64,000 nt of DNA from Deinococcus multiflagellatus. Lineage in GTDB: Bacteria; Deinococcota; Deinococci; Deinococcales; Deinococcaceae. This document shows, piece by piece, positions 48,157 through 59,711 of this stretch (its first letter is position 1; each line of letters begins with the position of its first letter). Both the position numbers and the translations under genes were made by a program. The notes beneath the pieces were generated by a model. It was not told where the DNA came from. It worked only from the letters and a program-made list of their open reading frames with translations, and did not search any database. The stretch covers positions 62,001-126,000 of the forward strand of contig NZ_JAIQXV010000001.1 in assembly GCF_020166415.1 (NCBI RefSeq). Direction: 5' to 3'.

Positions 48157-48576
48157 TTACCGCTCGTCTGGGCCAATGGGCTCGATGGGAAAAATCCGCT
48201 CGGCCAGTTTCAGCAGGCCGCGCTCGCCGGCCCGCGTCACGCAGGCGGCCGACCCCAGGCACAGCGTGACGTAGCGCGTGCGCCGCGCCGCCACATGCAC
48301 GCGGTACAGGGCGGCCTCGCTGCGGCTGCGGGTGTAGTGGCACAGGTCGCAGTGCAGCGCCCGCGCGCCCTTGGGGTCCAGCGGCGTGAATTCCGCCAGC
48401 TGATCGCCGTGCACCAGGGCCAGGCGGCCGTCGGCCACCTCGTACAGGCCCAGGGTGGGGGGCTGGTGCTGGCCCGGGGCCGCGCCAAACAGTTCGCGGT
48501 GGGTGTCTGGAAACAGTTCGCGCAGCAAGTCCTGCACGCTGTGGTCTTCGGATTTCCGGCGCGGGGAGTCGCTCAT
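48157..48576 (-). CDS. Four-Cys zinc protein, FBP/FusB C-terminal-like
   Basis: 139 aa. The C-terminal part has CDLCHYTRS and, about 40 residues on, [15 protein letters not shown], a layout like the zinc finger of the FBP/FusB family, proteins that act on EF-G and ribosomes. The resemblance is limited to the Cys pattern and flanking residues. Start: TACACT (48585-48590) is 8 nt before ATG, leaderless. It diverges from recO. Confidence 0.6.
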   Translation of the reverse strand: MSDSPRRKSEDHSVQDLLRELFPDTHRELFGAAPGQHQPPTLGLYEVADGRLALVHGDQLAEFTPLDPKGARALHCDLCHYTRSRSEAALYRVHVAARRTRYVTLCLGSAACVTRAGERGLLKLAERIFPIEPIGPDER

Positions 48577-48662
48577 TGCCCCGCAGTGTAGGGGCCGCTC
48601 CCCGGGCCGAAGGTGGACAGAGGCACAGCCCCAGCCCCAGGCGCGGCGCTAGACTGCCCGGC

Positions 48663-49391
48663 GTGAGGTCGCGCAGCGCCAACCGCAGTGGAATCGTGAT
48701 TCGGCGCCGGGTGACCCCGGCGGGCGACATCATCGTGACCCTGCTGACCCCGCAGGGCAAACTCAAGGCCATTGCGCGCGGCGGGGTGCGCGGGCCGCTG
48801 TCCAGCCGCCTGAACCTTTTTCACCATGTGGGCGTGCAGATTTACCAGACGCCCGGCAACGATCTGGCCACGGTGCAGCAGGCGGTGCTGGAAGGCGCGC
48901 TGCCCACCCTGGCCCAGCCGGGGCGCTACGCCTTTGCCCACCTGATGGCCGAATTTGCCGACGCCCTGTTTCAGGAAGGCGAATTCAGCGAGCAGGCCTT
49001 TGAGCTGTTTGCCGGCGCCCTGCGCGGCGTGGCCCACCAGCCTGACCCCGAGTGGGTGGCGCTGGTCATGAGCTACAAATTGCTGGCCCTGGCAGGTTTT
49101 GTGCCGCAGACCGGCCGCTGTGCCCGCTGCGGCGCCCCCGAACCGGCCCACCCCGACCCCCTGGGCGGGCAGCTGCTGTGTGCACGCTGCGCCGCCCTTC
49201 CCGCCTACCCCCCCGAGGCCCTGGATTTCCTGCAGGGCGTGGTCCGGCGCACCGTGCGCGAGAGTATGGCCCACCCCCTGAGCGCCGAGCAGCGCCCGGC
49301 CCTCTGGCGCGCCCTGGAACGCTTTGTGACCGCCCAGGTGGGCAGCGTGCATTCCTGGCGCCAGCTGGTGCCGACTGCCCTGAGCGCGTAG
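48663..49391 (+). CDS. recO: DNA repair protein RecO
   Basis: 242 aa. An OB-fold ([32 protein letters not shown]), a helical domain, and a zinc site CARC... LLCARC near residues 157-182. RecO with RecR loads RecA onto SSB-coated DNA and is central to deinococcal repair. Start is GTG 48663 with TAGACT (48650-48655) 7 nt upstream; the frame upstream is not family-like. Confidence 0.93.
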   Translation: MRSRSANRSGIVIRRRVTPAGDIIVTLLTPQGKLKAIARGGVRGPLSSRLNLFHHVGVQIYQTPGNDLATVQQAVLEGALPTLAQPGRYAFAHLMAEFADALFQEGEFSEQAFELFAGALRGVAHQPDPEWVALVMSYKLLALAGFVPQTGRCARCGAPEPAHPDPLGGQLLCARCAALPAYPPEALDFLQGVVRRTVRESMAHPLSAEQRPALWRALERFVTAQVGSVHSWRQLVPTALSA

Positions 49392-49434
49392 GGCAGCCGG
49401 GGTTCAGGAAAGGCCCAGTGCCCTTTGCTGGCCC

Positions 49435-50135
49435 CTACTGCCCCAGCGCCGCAATGGCGCCCAGCAGCGCCACCGGGGCGGTTTCGGCGCGCAGGATGCG
49501 GGGCCCCAGGGTCACGGCGTGGGCGCCGCGTGCGCTCAGGGCGGTCACCTCGGCCTCGGTCAGGCCGCCTTCGGGGCCGGTGATGACGGTCAAAGGCGCG
49601 TGCCACGCCACCACCTCGGCCACGCGGGCAGCGGCGCCCGGCTGCGCCACCAGCACCTGCCCGGCCGGCTGAAAAGCAGCCAGGGGCACCGGGGCCAGTA
49701 CGGGGGGCACCACCGCGCGGCGCGACTGCTTGCTGGCCTCCTGTGCCACGCGGTTTAGGCGCTCCAGTTTCTGTGGCCCAATGTCGCGCACATCGGCGCG
49801 GGCGGTGACCAGCAGTTGCACCTGTGCCACGCCCAGTTCGGTGGCGGCGCGCACCACATCTGAGAGTTTGTCGCCCTTGAGCAGCGCGGCGCCCAGCGTG
49901 AGGGGAAAGGGCGTTTCGGCCGCGCCGCTGACCGGTTCGCCCAGGGTCAGCACCGCGCGGCCCTCGTCCAGTTCGGCCAGGGTGGCGCGCGCCTCGTGGC
50001 CCTGGCCGTCAAACACCCGCACCTCGTCCCCGGGGCGCAGGCGCAGCACGTGCAGGTGCCGGGCCTCGCCCGGGCCCAGGACCATCGTGGGCGCCAGGGC
50101 GGTCACCCGCAGGCGGTGGCGGGGCAGACCCGCGC

Positions 50136-50139
<4 letters not shown>
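49435..50139 (-). CDS. rsmE: 16S rRNA m3U1498 methyltransferase
   Basis: 234-aa SPOUT methyltransferase. Family motifs: [53 protein letters not shown], and the knotted SAM site [14 protein letters not shown]... [16 protein letters not shown]. Start is GTG 50139, overlapping the prmA stop by four bases (GTGA); the longer frame start is rejected. Confidence 0.93.
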
Positions 50140-50948
<809 letters not shown>

Positions 50949-51028
50949 CGCCCCGCAGTGTACCTGCGCCCCGCACGTCTGCACGCCGGGCCCCGGGCGG
51001 GGGATGGGCCGCACCTATACTGACCGGG

Positions 51029-51820
51029 ATGAAGCTCGCCATTGTTGGAGTGGGAAAACTGGGTCTGGCCCTGCTGGAGGGGGTCACCGCGCGCGGCGTG
51101 CTGCCGGCTGCCGATATTGGCCTGCTGGACGCCAACGTGCCGCGTGCCCAGGAGATTGCCGCGCGCACCGGCACCCGCGTGATCGCGCCGGCCGAACTGG
51201 GGCGCGCCGAGCGCATTCTGATCAGCCTGCAGCCGCGCGTGTTTCCCGAAGCCGCCGAGTGGCTGGCGCAGGAAAACGCCGGGTACATTTCCACGATGGC
51301 CGGGGTAAATGTGGCCGCCCTGGCGCGGCGCCTGGGTACCAAGCGCGTGGTGCGGGTGATGCCCAACCTCGCCGCCACCATTGGCCTGAGCCAGACCGCC
51401 ATTGCCGGCCCGCGCGAGGCCGCCGACGCCGGCGATCTGGCTTTTGCCCGCACCCTCTTCGGCGCGGTGGGCGACACCTACGACCTGCCCGAGCACCTGT
51501 TCAACACCTTTACCGGCATGAGTGCATCTGGGCCCGCCTACGCCGCTGTGGTGGCCGAGGCCCTGGCCGACGGCGGCGTGCGCATGGGCCTGCCCCGCCC
51601 GCTGGCCAACGAACTGGCCGCCAAGCTGCTGGTGGCGACCGGCGAACTGCTGCAGCGCCGCGCCCACCCGGGCCTGCTGAAAGACGAGGTGGCCAGCCCC
51701 GGCGGCACCACGATTGCCGGGCTGGCTGCCCTGGAAGCAGCGGGCGTGCGCGGCGGCCTGATTGAAGCGGTGGTGCAGGCCACCCGGCGCGGCAACGAAC
51801 TGGGCCGCGATCAGGATTGA
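51029..51820 (+). CDS. proC: Pyrroline-5-carboxylate reductase
   Basis: 263 aa. N-terminal NAD(P) motif [16 protein letters not shown] and the C-terminal P5CR signature [23 protein letters not shown] and [26 protein letters not shown]. Makes proline from P5C, opposite to the putA-pruA operon 5 kb away. TATACT (51016-51021) is 7 nt before ATG, leaderless. Confidence 0.95.
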   Translation: MKLAIVGVGKLGLALLEGVTARGVLPAADIGLLDANVPRAQEIAARTGTRVIAPAELGRAERILISLQPRVFPEAAEWLAQENAGYISTMAGVNVAALARRLGTKRVVRVMPNLAATIGLSQTAIAGPREAADAGDLAFARTLFGAVGDTYDLPEHLFNTFTGMSASGPAYAAVVAEALADGGVRMGLPRPLANELAAKLLVATGELLQRRAHPGLLKDEVASPGGTTIAGLAALEAAGVRGGLIEAVVQATRRGNELGRDQD

Positions 51821-52050
51821 GGGCCGGGGTGGAGGGGCTGGAGACATGCAGGGCAGCCTCTGGCAAGGGTGTTGGCGCAGTGGAGTGAGCAGGGCTTCCG
51901 CAGCGCACGAAGCGAAAGAAGCTGTCCTGAGCGAATATTTGGGGCGCTGCAGTTTCGGACGCTCGGCCAGTGGGGCGCGTCGGTTGTTGAGTCTTGCCGG
52001 AGCGTCAGGGGCCCTGAGCGCGGTTTCGCAGGCAGTCGCACAGTGCGCTA

Positions 52051-52162
52051 GAGCGGTTGACCAAAGCACCCCCTCACCCCTATGCCCTCTGTGCGCCGCC
52101 GCTCTTCGAATCCCACGAGGGGAGAGGGTCGAAAACCAACATCATCTTTGTGTCCACTGCTC
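52051..52162 (+). repeat. TA-flanked MITE-like repeat, copy 2
   Basis: 112-bp unit in opposite orientation to 1659-1779, with GAGCGGTTGACC at one end, GAGCAGTGGACA (inverted) at the other, and TA on both sides (52049-52050, 52163-52164). The inner CCCCCTCACCCCT and AACCAACATCATCTT blocks match copy 1. The rest of the 545-bp gap before lacI holds no gene I can see. Confidence 0.75.
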
Positions 52163-52338
52163 TAGAGCCGCGAAGGCACGTCGTTGGGGCGAGGAGTGAA
52201 TGGGGGAGGGCGCTTCTCGCATGTGGAGCCCCCTCCCTCAGCCTTTTCCTGCTCTATCAGCACCCGCCCCTGGCCTCGGCGCGGAACAGCTTGTCCTGTT
52301 GCGCCGGCACGCTCTCCCCGCCCTCTAGCCCTAGCATC

Positions 52339-52360
52339 TGAAAGCGCTTTCATTTACACT
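52339..52360 (+). promoter_or_regulatory. lacI operator and -10
   Basis: TGAAAGCGCTTTCA (52339-52352), a perfect 14-bp palindrome of the LacI/PurR type with the central CG, directly followed by TACACT (52355-52360), which is 5 nt before the leader ATG. Binding would block RNA polymerase: autorepression. Confidence 0.82.
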
Positions 52361-52365
52361 GGCGT

Positions 52366-52416
52366 ATGGATCAAGCTGCGCCAGTGCGGCCCCACTCCTG
52401 GGGGCGGCGGCCATGA
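52366..52416 (+). CDS. Leaderless mini-ORF coupled to lacI
   Basis: MDQAAPVRPHSWGRRP. TACACT lies 5 nt before its ATG, and its TGA overlaps the lacI ATG (ATGA, 52413-52416). Likely a translational starter for lacI, which lacks a good Shine-Dalgarno. Confidence 0.5.
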   Translation: MDQAAPVRPHSWGRRP

Positions 52417-53468
52417 CCCGTGCCGTTACCCTCACCGAAGTGGCGCGCGAGGCTGGGGTGTCGCCCAGCACGGTCTCGCGCATTCTGAACGGCACCGCCC
52501 GCGTGGGCGATGACAAGGCCTCGCAGGTGCGCCGGGCCATTGAGAAACTGGGCTACACGCGCAATGCCTTTGCGCGCAGCCTCGCCACGGGCAGCTCCGG
52601 CATTATCGGGGTGCTGACGCCGGACATTGCCAGCCCCTTTTACAACGACGCCCTGAGCGGCATTGAGCGCGGTCTGATGGGCAGCGGCTACTCGCCCCTG
52701 ATGATCAGCGGGCACTGGCGCACCGGCGAGGAAGAACATGCCGTGGAACTGCTGCTGGGCCGCCGGGTGGAGGGCCTGATTCTGCTGGGCGGCCAATTGC
52801 CCGACGCCGAGATTCGGGCGGTGGCCGCGCAGGTGCCCGTGGGGGTGCTGGGGCGCGTGGTGAACCTGGACGCCTGGGGCGGGGTGTCTATCGCGCTGGA
52901 CCAGCGGCAGTCGGCGCGTGACCTTGTGACGTATCTGGTGGGGCGCGGGCACCGGGTGATCGGGCACATCAGCGGGCCGCCGGACCATGCCGACGCCCGG
53001 GAGCGGCTGGCCGGTTACCGCGAGGCACTGGAGGACTGCGGCCTGCGTTTTCAGCCCTCGCTGGTGGTGGCGGGCGACTTTCAGGAGTTGTCGGGGCTTA
53101 TTGGGATGCAGCGGCTTTGGCAGCGCTGCCCCCGCCTGACCGCCGTGTTCTGCGCCAACGACCAGATGGCCTACGGCGCCCGGCTGGCGCTGCACCGCCT
53201 GGGCCTGCGCGTGCCCGAGGACCTGTCGCTGATCGGCTTTGACGACCTGCCGGGCTCGGCGTACACCACGCCGCCGCTGTCCTCGGTGCGCCAGCCCATG
53301 GCCGAGATGGGCCGCTGGCTGGCGCGCGCCGTGCTGGCCCGGCTGCGCGGCGAGGCCATCCCGCCCTTTACGCCGCGCCAGGAACTGATGCTGCGCGAAT
53401 CCGTGGCGACCCGCCGCGTGGGACCCGACCCCGCCCACCCCCCACGCCGTCCAAAGCCGCTACCCTGA
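52413..53468 (+). CDS. LacI-family transcriptional regulator
   Basis: 351 aa. N-terminal HTH VTLTEVAREAGVSPSTVSRILNG and hinge, then a periplasmic-binding-like effector domain (GIIGVLTPDIASPFYNDAL, FCANDQMAYGARLALHRLGLRVPEDLSLIGFDDLPGS). The palindrome just upstream is a suitable binding site. No sugar transport or catabolic genes are adjacent, so the regulon is elsewhere and the ligand is unknown. Confidence 0.9.
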   Translation: MTRAVTLTEVAREAGVSPSTVSRILNGTARVGDDKASQVRRAIEKLGYTRNAFARSLATGSSGIIGVLTPDIASPFYNDALSGIERGLMGSGYSPLMISGHWRTGEEEHAVELLLGRRVEGLILLGGQLPDAEIRAVAAQVPVGVLGRVVNLDAWGGVSIALDQRQSARDLVTYLVGRGHRVIGHISGPPDHADARERLAGYREALEDCGLRFQPSLVVAGDFQELSGLIGMQRLWQRCPRLTAVFCANDQMAYGARLALHRLGLRVPEDLSLIGFDDLPGSAYTTPPLSSVRQPMAEMGRWLARAVLARLRGEAIPPFTPRQELMLRESVATRRVGPDPAHPPRRPKPLP

Positions 53469-53474
53469 AGCCCG

Positions 53475-54029
53475 ATGATCGCCCTGCGCCCGGCCCACCT
53501 TCTTCTGTTGCTGCTGCCCCTGCCGCTGGCGGGCGCCCTGGCGGTGGACACCAGTTACTACCCCAAGCGCCCCGGCATGCGCTGGACCTACAGCAGCGGC
53601 GAAACCCAGGTGGTGGGCGCGCCCGTGGTGCACCGGGGCGTGTCGGTCACGCCGGTCAGCCACCAGTTTGGGCAGACGGTCTTTACCCAGGACCTGCTGG
53701 AGCACCGCGCCGACGGCAGCGTGTGGCTGCGCGGCGTGAACACGGGCGGTCGCCTGACGTGGTACACCCCGCCCCTGAACATTTACCCCCCGGGGCCGCT
53801 GCGCCCGGGGCAGACCTGGACAGGCGTGACGGCGGGGCTGCGCCAGCGCTCCACCGTGGTGGGGGTGGCGCCCCTGCGCACGTCGGCGGGGGCATACAAC
53901 ACCCTGAAGATCCGCACCGAAACCACCGCCGCTGGCAAGCTGAGCGTGCAGACCACCTATTTCGTGCCCACCGTGGGCGTGGTGCGCTATGAAACCGCCG
54001 ACGGCAGCGTGATTGATCTGGTGAAATAG
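53475..54029 (+). CDS. Secreted hypothetical protein
   Basis: 184 aa with signal peptide (LLLLLLPLPLAGALA). Begins after cleavage with DTSYYPKRPGMRWTYSSGETQVV, then beta-strand-rich sequence, ending YFVPTVGVVRYETADGSVIDL, a pattern seen in many small secreted beta-sandwich proteins of Deinococcus. No function is assignable. TACCCT (53461-53466) overlaps the lacI stop and is 8 nt before ATG, so it has its own leaderless promoter. Confidence 0.68.
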   Translation: MIALRPAHLLLLLLPLPLAGALAVDTSYYPKRPGMRWTYSSGETQVVGAPVVHRGVSVTPVSHQFGQTVFTQDLLEHRADGSVWLRGVNTGGRLTWYTPPLNIYPPGPLRPGQTWTGVTAGLRQRSTVVGVAPLRTSAGAYNTLKIRTETTAAGKLSVQTTYFVPTVGVVRYETADGSVIDLVK

Positions 54030-54219
54030 GGCTGAGGCGGGCAGCGGTTCACGTCCTGGGAAACGGCTGTGGCGTGAAGACCGGGTGGGGTAGCGCGCGC
54101 GAGGGAATGAAAACGCCGTGTCCATCGAGGCTTGCCTATTGAACCGTTCAATCCGCCTGCACCAGTGCTTCAGGCAGAGTCCGAAGCCTGCGTGCGCTGG
54201 CTGAACGCGGCCAGCGCCT

Positions 54220-54870
54220 CTACTTTCGGCGGCGGGCACGGTAGGTCAGCAGGGCGGCGTACATCTTGGTGCGGGCCTGGGCGCCGCGCCAGAAGCCCCG
54301 CTTTTTTTCCTTGACCACCTGGGCCACATGGGGCAGTTCCACGTAGGCCCAGCGCGCGCCTGTGGCTTTCAGGTGCTGGGTGATGGCGGGTTCGGGCCAG
54401 CGTTCGGCCCCCAGGTCCGGCACGCCCAGCAGCCACGCGCGGCGGCAGGCGCGCTGGCCGCTCAGGTGCGGGGTGAGCTTGTTGCCCCAGTCGGTCACGA
54501 AGCCCCCACCCTCAAACACGCCAATGCTCATGTCCAGTTCGCCGCTCAGCACCGGGGCGCACAGCCGCTGCAGGTGGGCCAGGGTCAGGCCGGTCAGGTC
54601 GGCGTCCAGCAGCACCACCGTGTCAGCCGTGGCGGCCTGCACTGCCGCCAGCAGCGCCGCGCCCTTGCCCGCGTTCTGGGGCAGGTCCACCACCTGCGCC
54701 CCGGCCTCATGGGCCGCCTGCGCGGTGCCGTCGGTGCTGCCGTCGGACACCACGATCACCTGCGGGGTCAGTTCCAGCGCCACGCGCACCACCGTGCCCA
54801 CCGTGTCGGCCTCGTTGAACGCGGGGATCAGCACAGCCAGGGCAGAGGCGGGTGGGGGGGACGCCAGCAT
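54220..54870 (-). CDS. Family 2 glycosyltransferase
   Basis: 216 aa, GT-A fold. Nucleotide-sugar site LAVLIPAFNEADTVGTVV, VVSDGSTDGT, and the metal-binding LLDADLTG in place of the usual DxD. It resembles short dolichyl-phosphate/glucosyl-type GT2 enzymes. No membrane helices; the acceptor is unknown. I start at ATG 54870: TACCAT (54878-54883) is 7 nt upstream. Confidence 0.85.
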   Translation of the reverse strand: MLASPPPASALAVLIPAFNEADTVGTVVRVALELTPQVIVVSDGSTDGTAQAAHEAGAQVVDLPQNAGKGAALLAAVQAATADTVVLLDADLTGLTLAHLQRLCAPVLSGELDMSIGVFEGGGFVTDWGNKLTPHLSGQRACRRAWLLGVPDLGAERWPEPAITQHLKATGARWAYVELPHVAQVVKEKKRGFWRGAQARTKMYAALLTYRARRRK

Positions 54871-54924
54871 GCCGATCATGGTAAGGGATGGGGACGCTTA
54901 GCCGTATGGCGGCCCTGGCTGCCC

Positions 54925-56709
54925 TCAGTGGGGCGGCGCGTGGGTGCTGGCCCCCGGCGCCAGGGTGGGCACGGCTTCATCATGGCCGGTGGCGGCGGCC
55001 AGCCACGCGCCGTGGCGCACCAGCAGCAGGTGCAGGTCCGGCACGCGCACCACCAGCAGGTCGTGCAGAATCATGGGCGCGAGGCCCGGCAGCACCACCA
55101 CCAGTTCGCCCTTGTAGTCCTGGCGCAGGGTCACGGCGCGCGCGCCCGCGTCCAGCGTCACCGGGTCGTCGCCCAGGTGCACGCTCAGGAAGGGGCCAGG
55201 GCTCAGCTCAAAGCGCTCGCCGCTGCGGGGATCGGGCAGGGGTTCGGGCCGGTGCAGGGCCGCGTGCAGCGCCGCGTGCAGGCGCTCGGCCGCCAACGGG
55301 TGCAGGCCCAGCTGCGCCGCCGCCTCGGCAAAGGCTGAGGCCGCCTGCGTGGGCTCAGTGCGCTCCAGGCGCACGCACAGGGTCTCAACGCCCTTGCGGG
55401 CAAAGGCCAGCAGCACGTCTGGCGTGGCGGCGTGGTACTTGCCGGCGCTGGCGGGGCCCAGTGCCTCGGCATTCAGGGGCCCGCCGCGCAGCAACTGGGC
55501 GGCGGCCCGGGCCAGGCGCAGGTAGCCGAACGATTCCTGGCTGTCGAGCAGCAGCGACACGGCGCGCGCCAGCGAAGCGCGGCGGCCCAGTTCCACGGCG
55601 GCGTGGCTGTCCACGTGCAGCAGCAGGTACGCGCCGCTCAGAAAAAGGCGCAGTCGGGTGCCGGGCAGCGAGAGGCTTTGCGTGCGCTCCAGCGGCCCCA
55701 GCCCCGGGCGCAGCAGCGCCACCTGTCCGCCCACCTGCAGTTGCCAGTTGGGCCCAATAGGCTGCCAGCGCAGGTCCAGGCCGCGCCAGTGCGCCGCCTG
55801 GGCCCCGCGCAGATGAATGATGAGTTTATCGGCGCCGTCGTCGGGTACGCGCATGGCGTTGGCAGGGTGCTGCGCGTATAGCACGCTGCCGTGCGGCACG
55901 GCGCCCAGGGCCCGCTTGGGGGCGCTGTCCAGCAGCGGCTCCAGCTGGTCGGCCACCTCGCGCGCCGCCACGCGAATCACCGAGCGCTCGCGGGGGTCAC
56001 GCGGCATGGGGTACTCGGCCTTCAGCGCCCGAATCAGGGCGTCCCTGGCTTCGGGCGACAGCGGCTCGCGCTCAGCGGCGGCAATGCGCGCGGCCAGCAC
56101 GTCTTCGTCGGGGTGGCGCGGAAAGGGTTCGGCCTGCACCTGCGACAGCGCCGCGCGCACCTGCACCCGGCCCGCCTCGGTGTACAGCAGGGTGCCCAGG
56201 GCGCTGGCAATGGCCTGGTTCACCTCGGGGTCGTGCAGGTCCATCAGGGGGTCGTTGGCTTCGGGCACCGGCACCGGCTGGGCGCTGCCGGCGCGCTCGG
56301 CGTTTTCCACCACGGCGTACAGCACCCGCAGGCGCTGCAGGGTGGCGTCGCGCTGCCAGTGGGCGGCCAGTTCCTGCAGGCGCGCGGTGACGTGCTGGTG
56401 CCACAGCAGGGTCTGCAGTTCGTCCCAGGCGCGCGCCTCTTCCGAGTCGGCCGTGACCGGGGCCTCCCAGCCCGGGTGGGTCTGCGGGGCCGGGCGGCCC
56501 CGGTGCGGATTGGGCGCGCGCCCATTGGCACCGCGAAACAGCCGGTCGGTTTCCATCACCCGGCGCAGCAGCGCTGGCTCCAGCGGCGCCGAGAGCAGGG
56601 TTTCGCGCAGTTCAGTCACCGAGCGGCGCCCGCCGCGGGGGGTGCGGCCTTCAAGCACGTCCGCAATCTTGTATTCAAACAGTTCGACCAGTTCAGCCCA
56701 GTGGTTCAC
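54925..56709 (-). CDS. Large protein of unknown function, divergent from Ser/Thr kinase
   Basis: 594 aa, soluble, Ala- and Leu-rich, no signal peptide. N-terminal helical region starting VNHWAELVELFEYKIADVL, a middle part rich in charged helices, and a C-terminal part with beta-like stretches (GELVVVLPGLAPMILHDLLVVRV). I recognise no family. Start is GTG 56709, reached by GTGA overlap from a 32-codon leaderless mini-ORF. Divergent pairing with an Ser/Thr kinase gene suggests a partner or substrate. Confidence 0.65.
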   Translation of the reverse strand: MNHWAELVELFEYKIADVLEGRTPRGGRRSVTELRETLLSAPLEPALLRRVMETDRLFRGANGRAPNPHRGRPAPQTHPGWEAPVTADSEEARAWDELQTLLWHQHVTARLQELAAHWQRDATLQRLRVLYAVVENAERAGSAQPVPVPEANDPLMDLHDPEVNQAIASALGTLLYTEAGRVQVRAALSQVQAEPFPRHPDEDVLAARIAAAEREPLSPEARDALIRALKAEYPMPRDPRERSVIRVAAREVADQLEPLLDSAPKRALGAVPHGSVLYAQHPANAMRVPDDGADKLIIHLRGAQAAHWRGLDLRWQPIGPNWQLQVGGQVALLRPGLGPLERTQSLSLPGTRLRLFLSGAYLLLHVDSHAAVELGRRASLARAVSLLLDSQESFGYLRLARAAAQLLRGGPLNAEALGPASAGKYHAATPDVLLAFARKGVETLCVRLERTEPTQAASAFAEAAAQLGLHPLAAERLHAALHAALHRPEPLPDPRSGERFELSPGPFLSVHLGDDPVTLDAGARAVTLRQDYKGELVVVLPGLAPMILHDLLVVRVPDLHLLLVRHGAWLAAATGHDEAVPTLAPGASTHAPPH

Positions 56710-56804
56710 GGCGCCCCCCGGCCGCAGGCGGGGCCAAGAAGGGGCCGGCCCGCCGCGCAGGGCCCCGGCCACAGGCAGGGTACAGGGGAAGGTGCGCGCG
56801 CCAT
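56706..56804 (-). CDS. Leaderless mini-ORF coupled to the 594-aa gene
   Basis: 32 codons beginning MARAPSPVPCLWPGPC, Pro- and Cys-containing. CATACT (56812-56817) is 7 nt before its ATG, and its TGA overlaps the GTG of the main gene (56706-56709). The longest of the mini-ORFs in this window. Confidence 0.5.
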   Translation of the reverse strand: MARAPSPVPCLWPGPCAAGRPLLGPACGRGAP

Positions 56805-56918
56805 CTGTTTCAGTATGCCCCGCCGCCCCGCCCCTGTGCAGGGGCCCCGGGGTGCGTGCCGTGGCCAGGGCGCGCCATGTAAGTTCTGCGCAAGGGCCGC
56901 CCTGTATAACTGAAGAGG

Positions 56919-56959
56919 ATGAAGCCGACCCTTCAACTTCCCCTGCCCGGCGGCGCGGC

Positions 56960-56963
<4 letters not shown>
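56919..56963 (+). CDS. Leaderless mini-ORF coupled to the Ser/Thr kinase
   Basis: MKPTLQLPLPGGAA. TATAAC (56905-56910) lies 8 nt before its ATG; its TGA overlaps the kinase GTG (56960-56963). The kinase GTG has no good Shine-Dalgarno of its own. Confidence 0.52.
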
Positions 56964-59041
<2,078 letters not shown>

Positions 59042-59053
59042 GCTGGTGATCCT

Positions 59054-59326
59054 GTGCCGCTGCCCCGCCTGACCCTGTACCACCGCCCTGGCTGCCACCT
59101 CTGCGAACTGGCGGCGCAGGGACTGGACGCCCTGGGCTTTGCCTACGACGCGGTAGATGTGGACGGGAACCCGGAGCTGCGTGAGCGCCACGGCGACGAT
59201 GTGCCGGTCCTGGCCTGCGGTGAGCGCGTGCTGGGCAAGGGGGCCTTCAGCCGCGCCCGGCTGGGTGGCATCAAACTGCTGCTGCTCAGAGAGGCGCAGG
59301 GCACTGGACCAGCGGCACCGCCCTGA
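59054..59326 (+). CDS. Glutaredoxin-like thiol-disulfide protein
   Basis: 90 aa. Thioredoxin-fold start RLTLYHRPGCHLCELAAQGLDAL with redox CHLC, then DVPVLACGERVLGKGAF containing the cis-Pro. Reduces small disulfides, partner unknown. GTG 59054 follows the kinase stop by 12 bp, so it is probably co-transcribed with it. Confidence 0.82.
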   Translation: MPLPRLTLYHRPGCHLCELAAQGLDALGFAYDAVDVDGNPELRERHGDDVPVLACGERVLGKGAFSRARLGGIKLLLLREAQGTGPAAPP

Positions 59327-59399
59327 ACTGGTCTGCGTGAGGTGACCTGAAACCGAATGACGCGCCCCCACCTCTGGCGGGACGTTCGTTTTTTGGCAC

Positions 59400-59575
59400 T
59401 CGCTCAGCTTCAGACGGGCCGCCTCTGATGCCAAAGAACAGTGGGGAGAGCACAGGGGTGCTGTGCCATCGGCGCCGCCCCGTCTGTTCTTGTGTTCTCT
59501 CCTGCGGAGCGCTCCGAGTCTGCGGTCCTGCTCTGCGAGTCCGCTTGCCCCTTGCCTTCGACTCACCTGGGTTCT
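59400..59575 (+). repeat. Dispersed repeat family C, copy 3
   Basis: Aligns with 26299-26427 and, inverted, 2960-3085 (TCTGATGCCAAAG, GTGGGGAGAGCAC, TGTTCTTGTGTTCTC, CTGCGAGTCCGC, CGACTCACC). Lies between the glutaredoxin gene and ftsY. Confidence 0.65.
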
Positions 59576-59672
59576 GGATCAACCTCTGCCGCGCGGCGCA
59601 GCGCCTCTTTGTACCGCCGCCCTGCACCGCTTCCGGGCCTTTTGCTCGCGGGCTGGGCGCTATGGTGGGGCC

Positions 59673-59711
59673 ATGATCAAGACCGCCTCTTTCCCCGGGG
59701 TCCGCGCGTGA
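59673..59711 (+). CDS. Leaderless mini-ORF coupled to ftsY
   Basis: MIKTASFPGVRA. TATGGT (59661-59666) is 6 nt before its ATG; its TGA overlaps the ftsY GTG (59708-59711). No Shine-Dalgarno is seen before ftsY. Confidence 0.52.
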   Translation: MIKTASFPGVRA

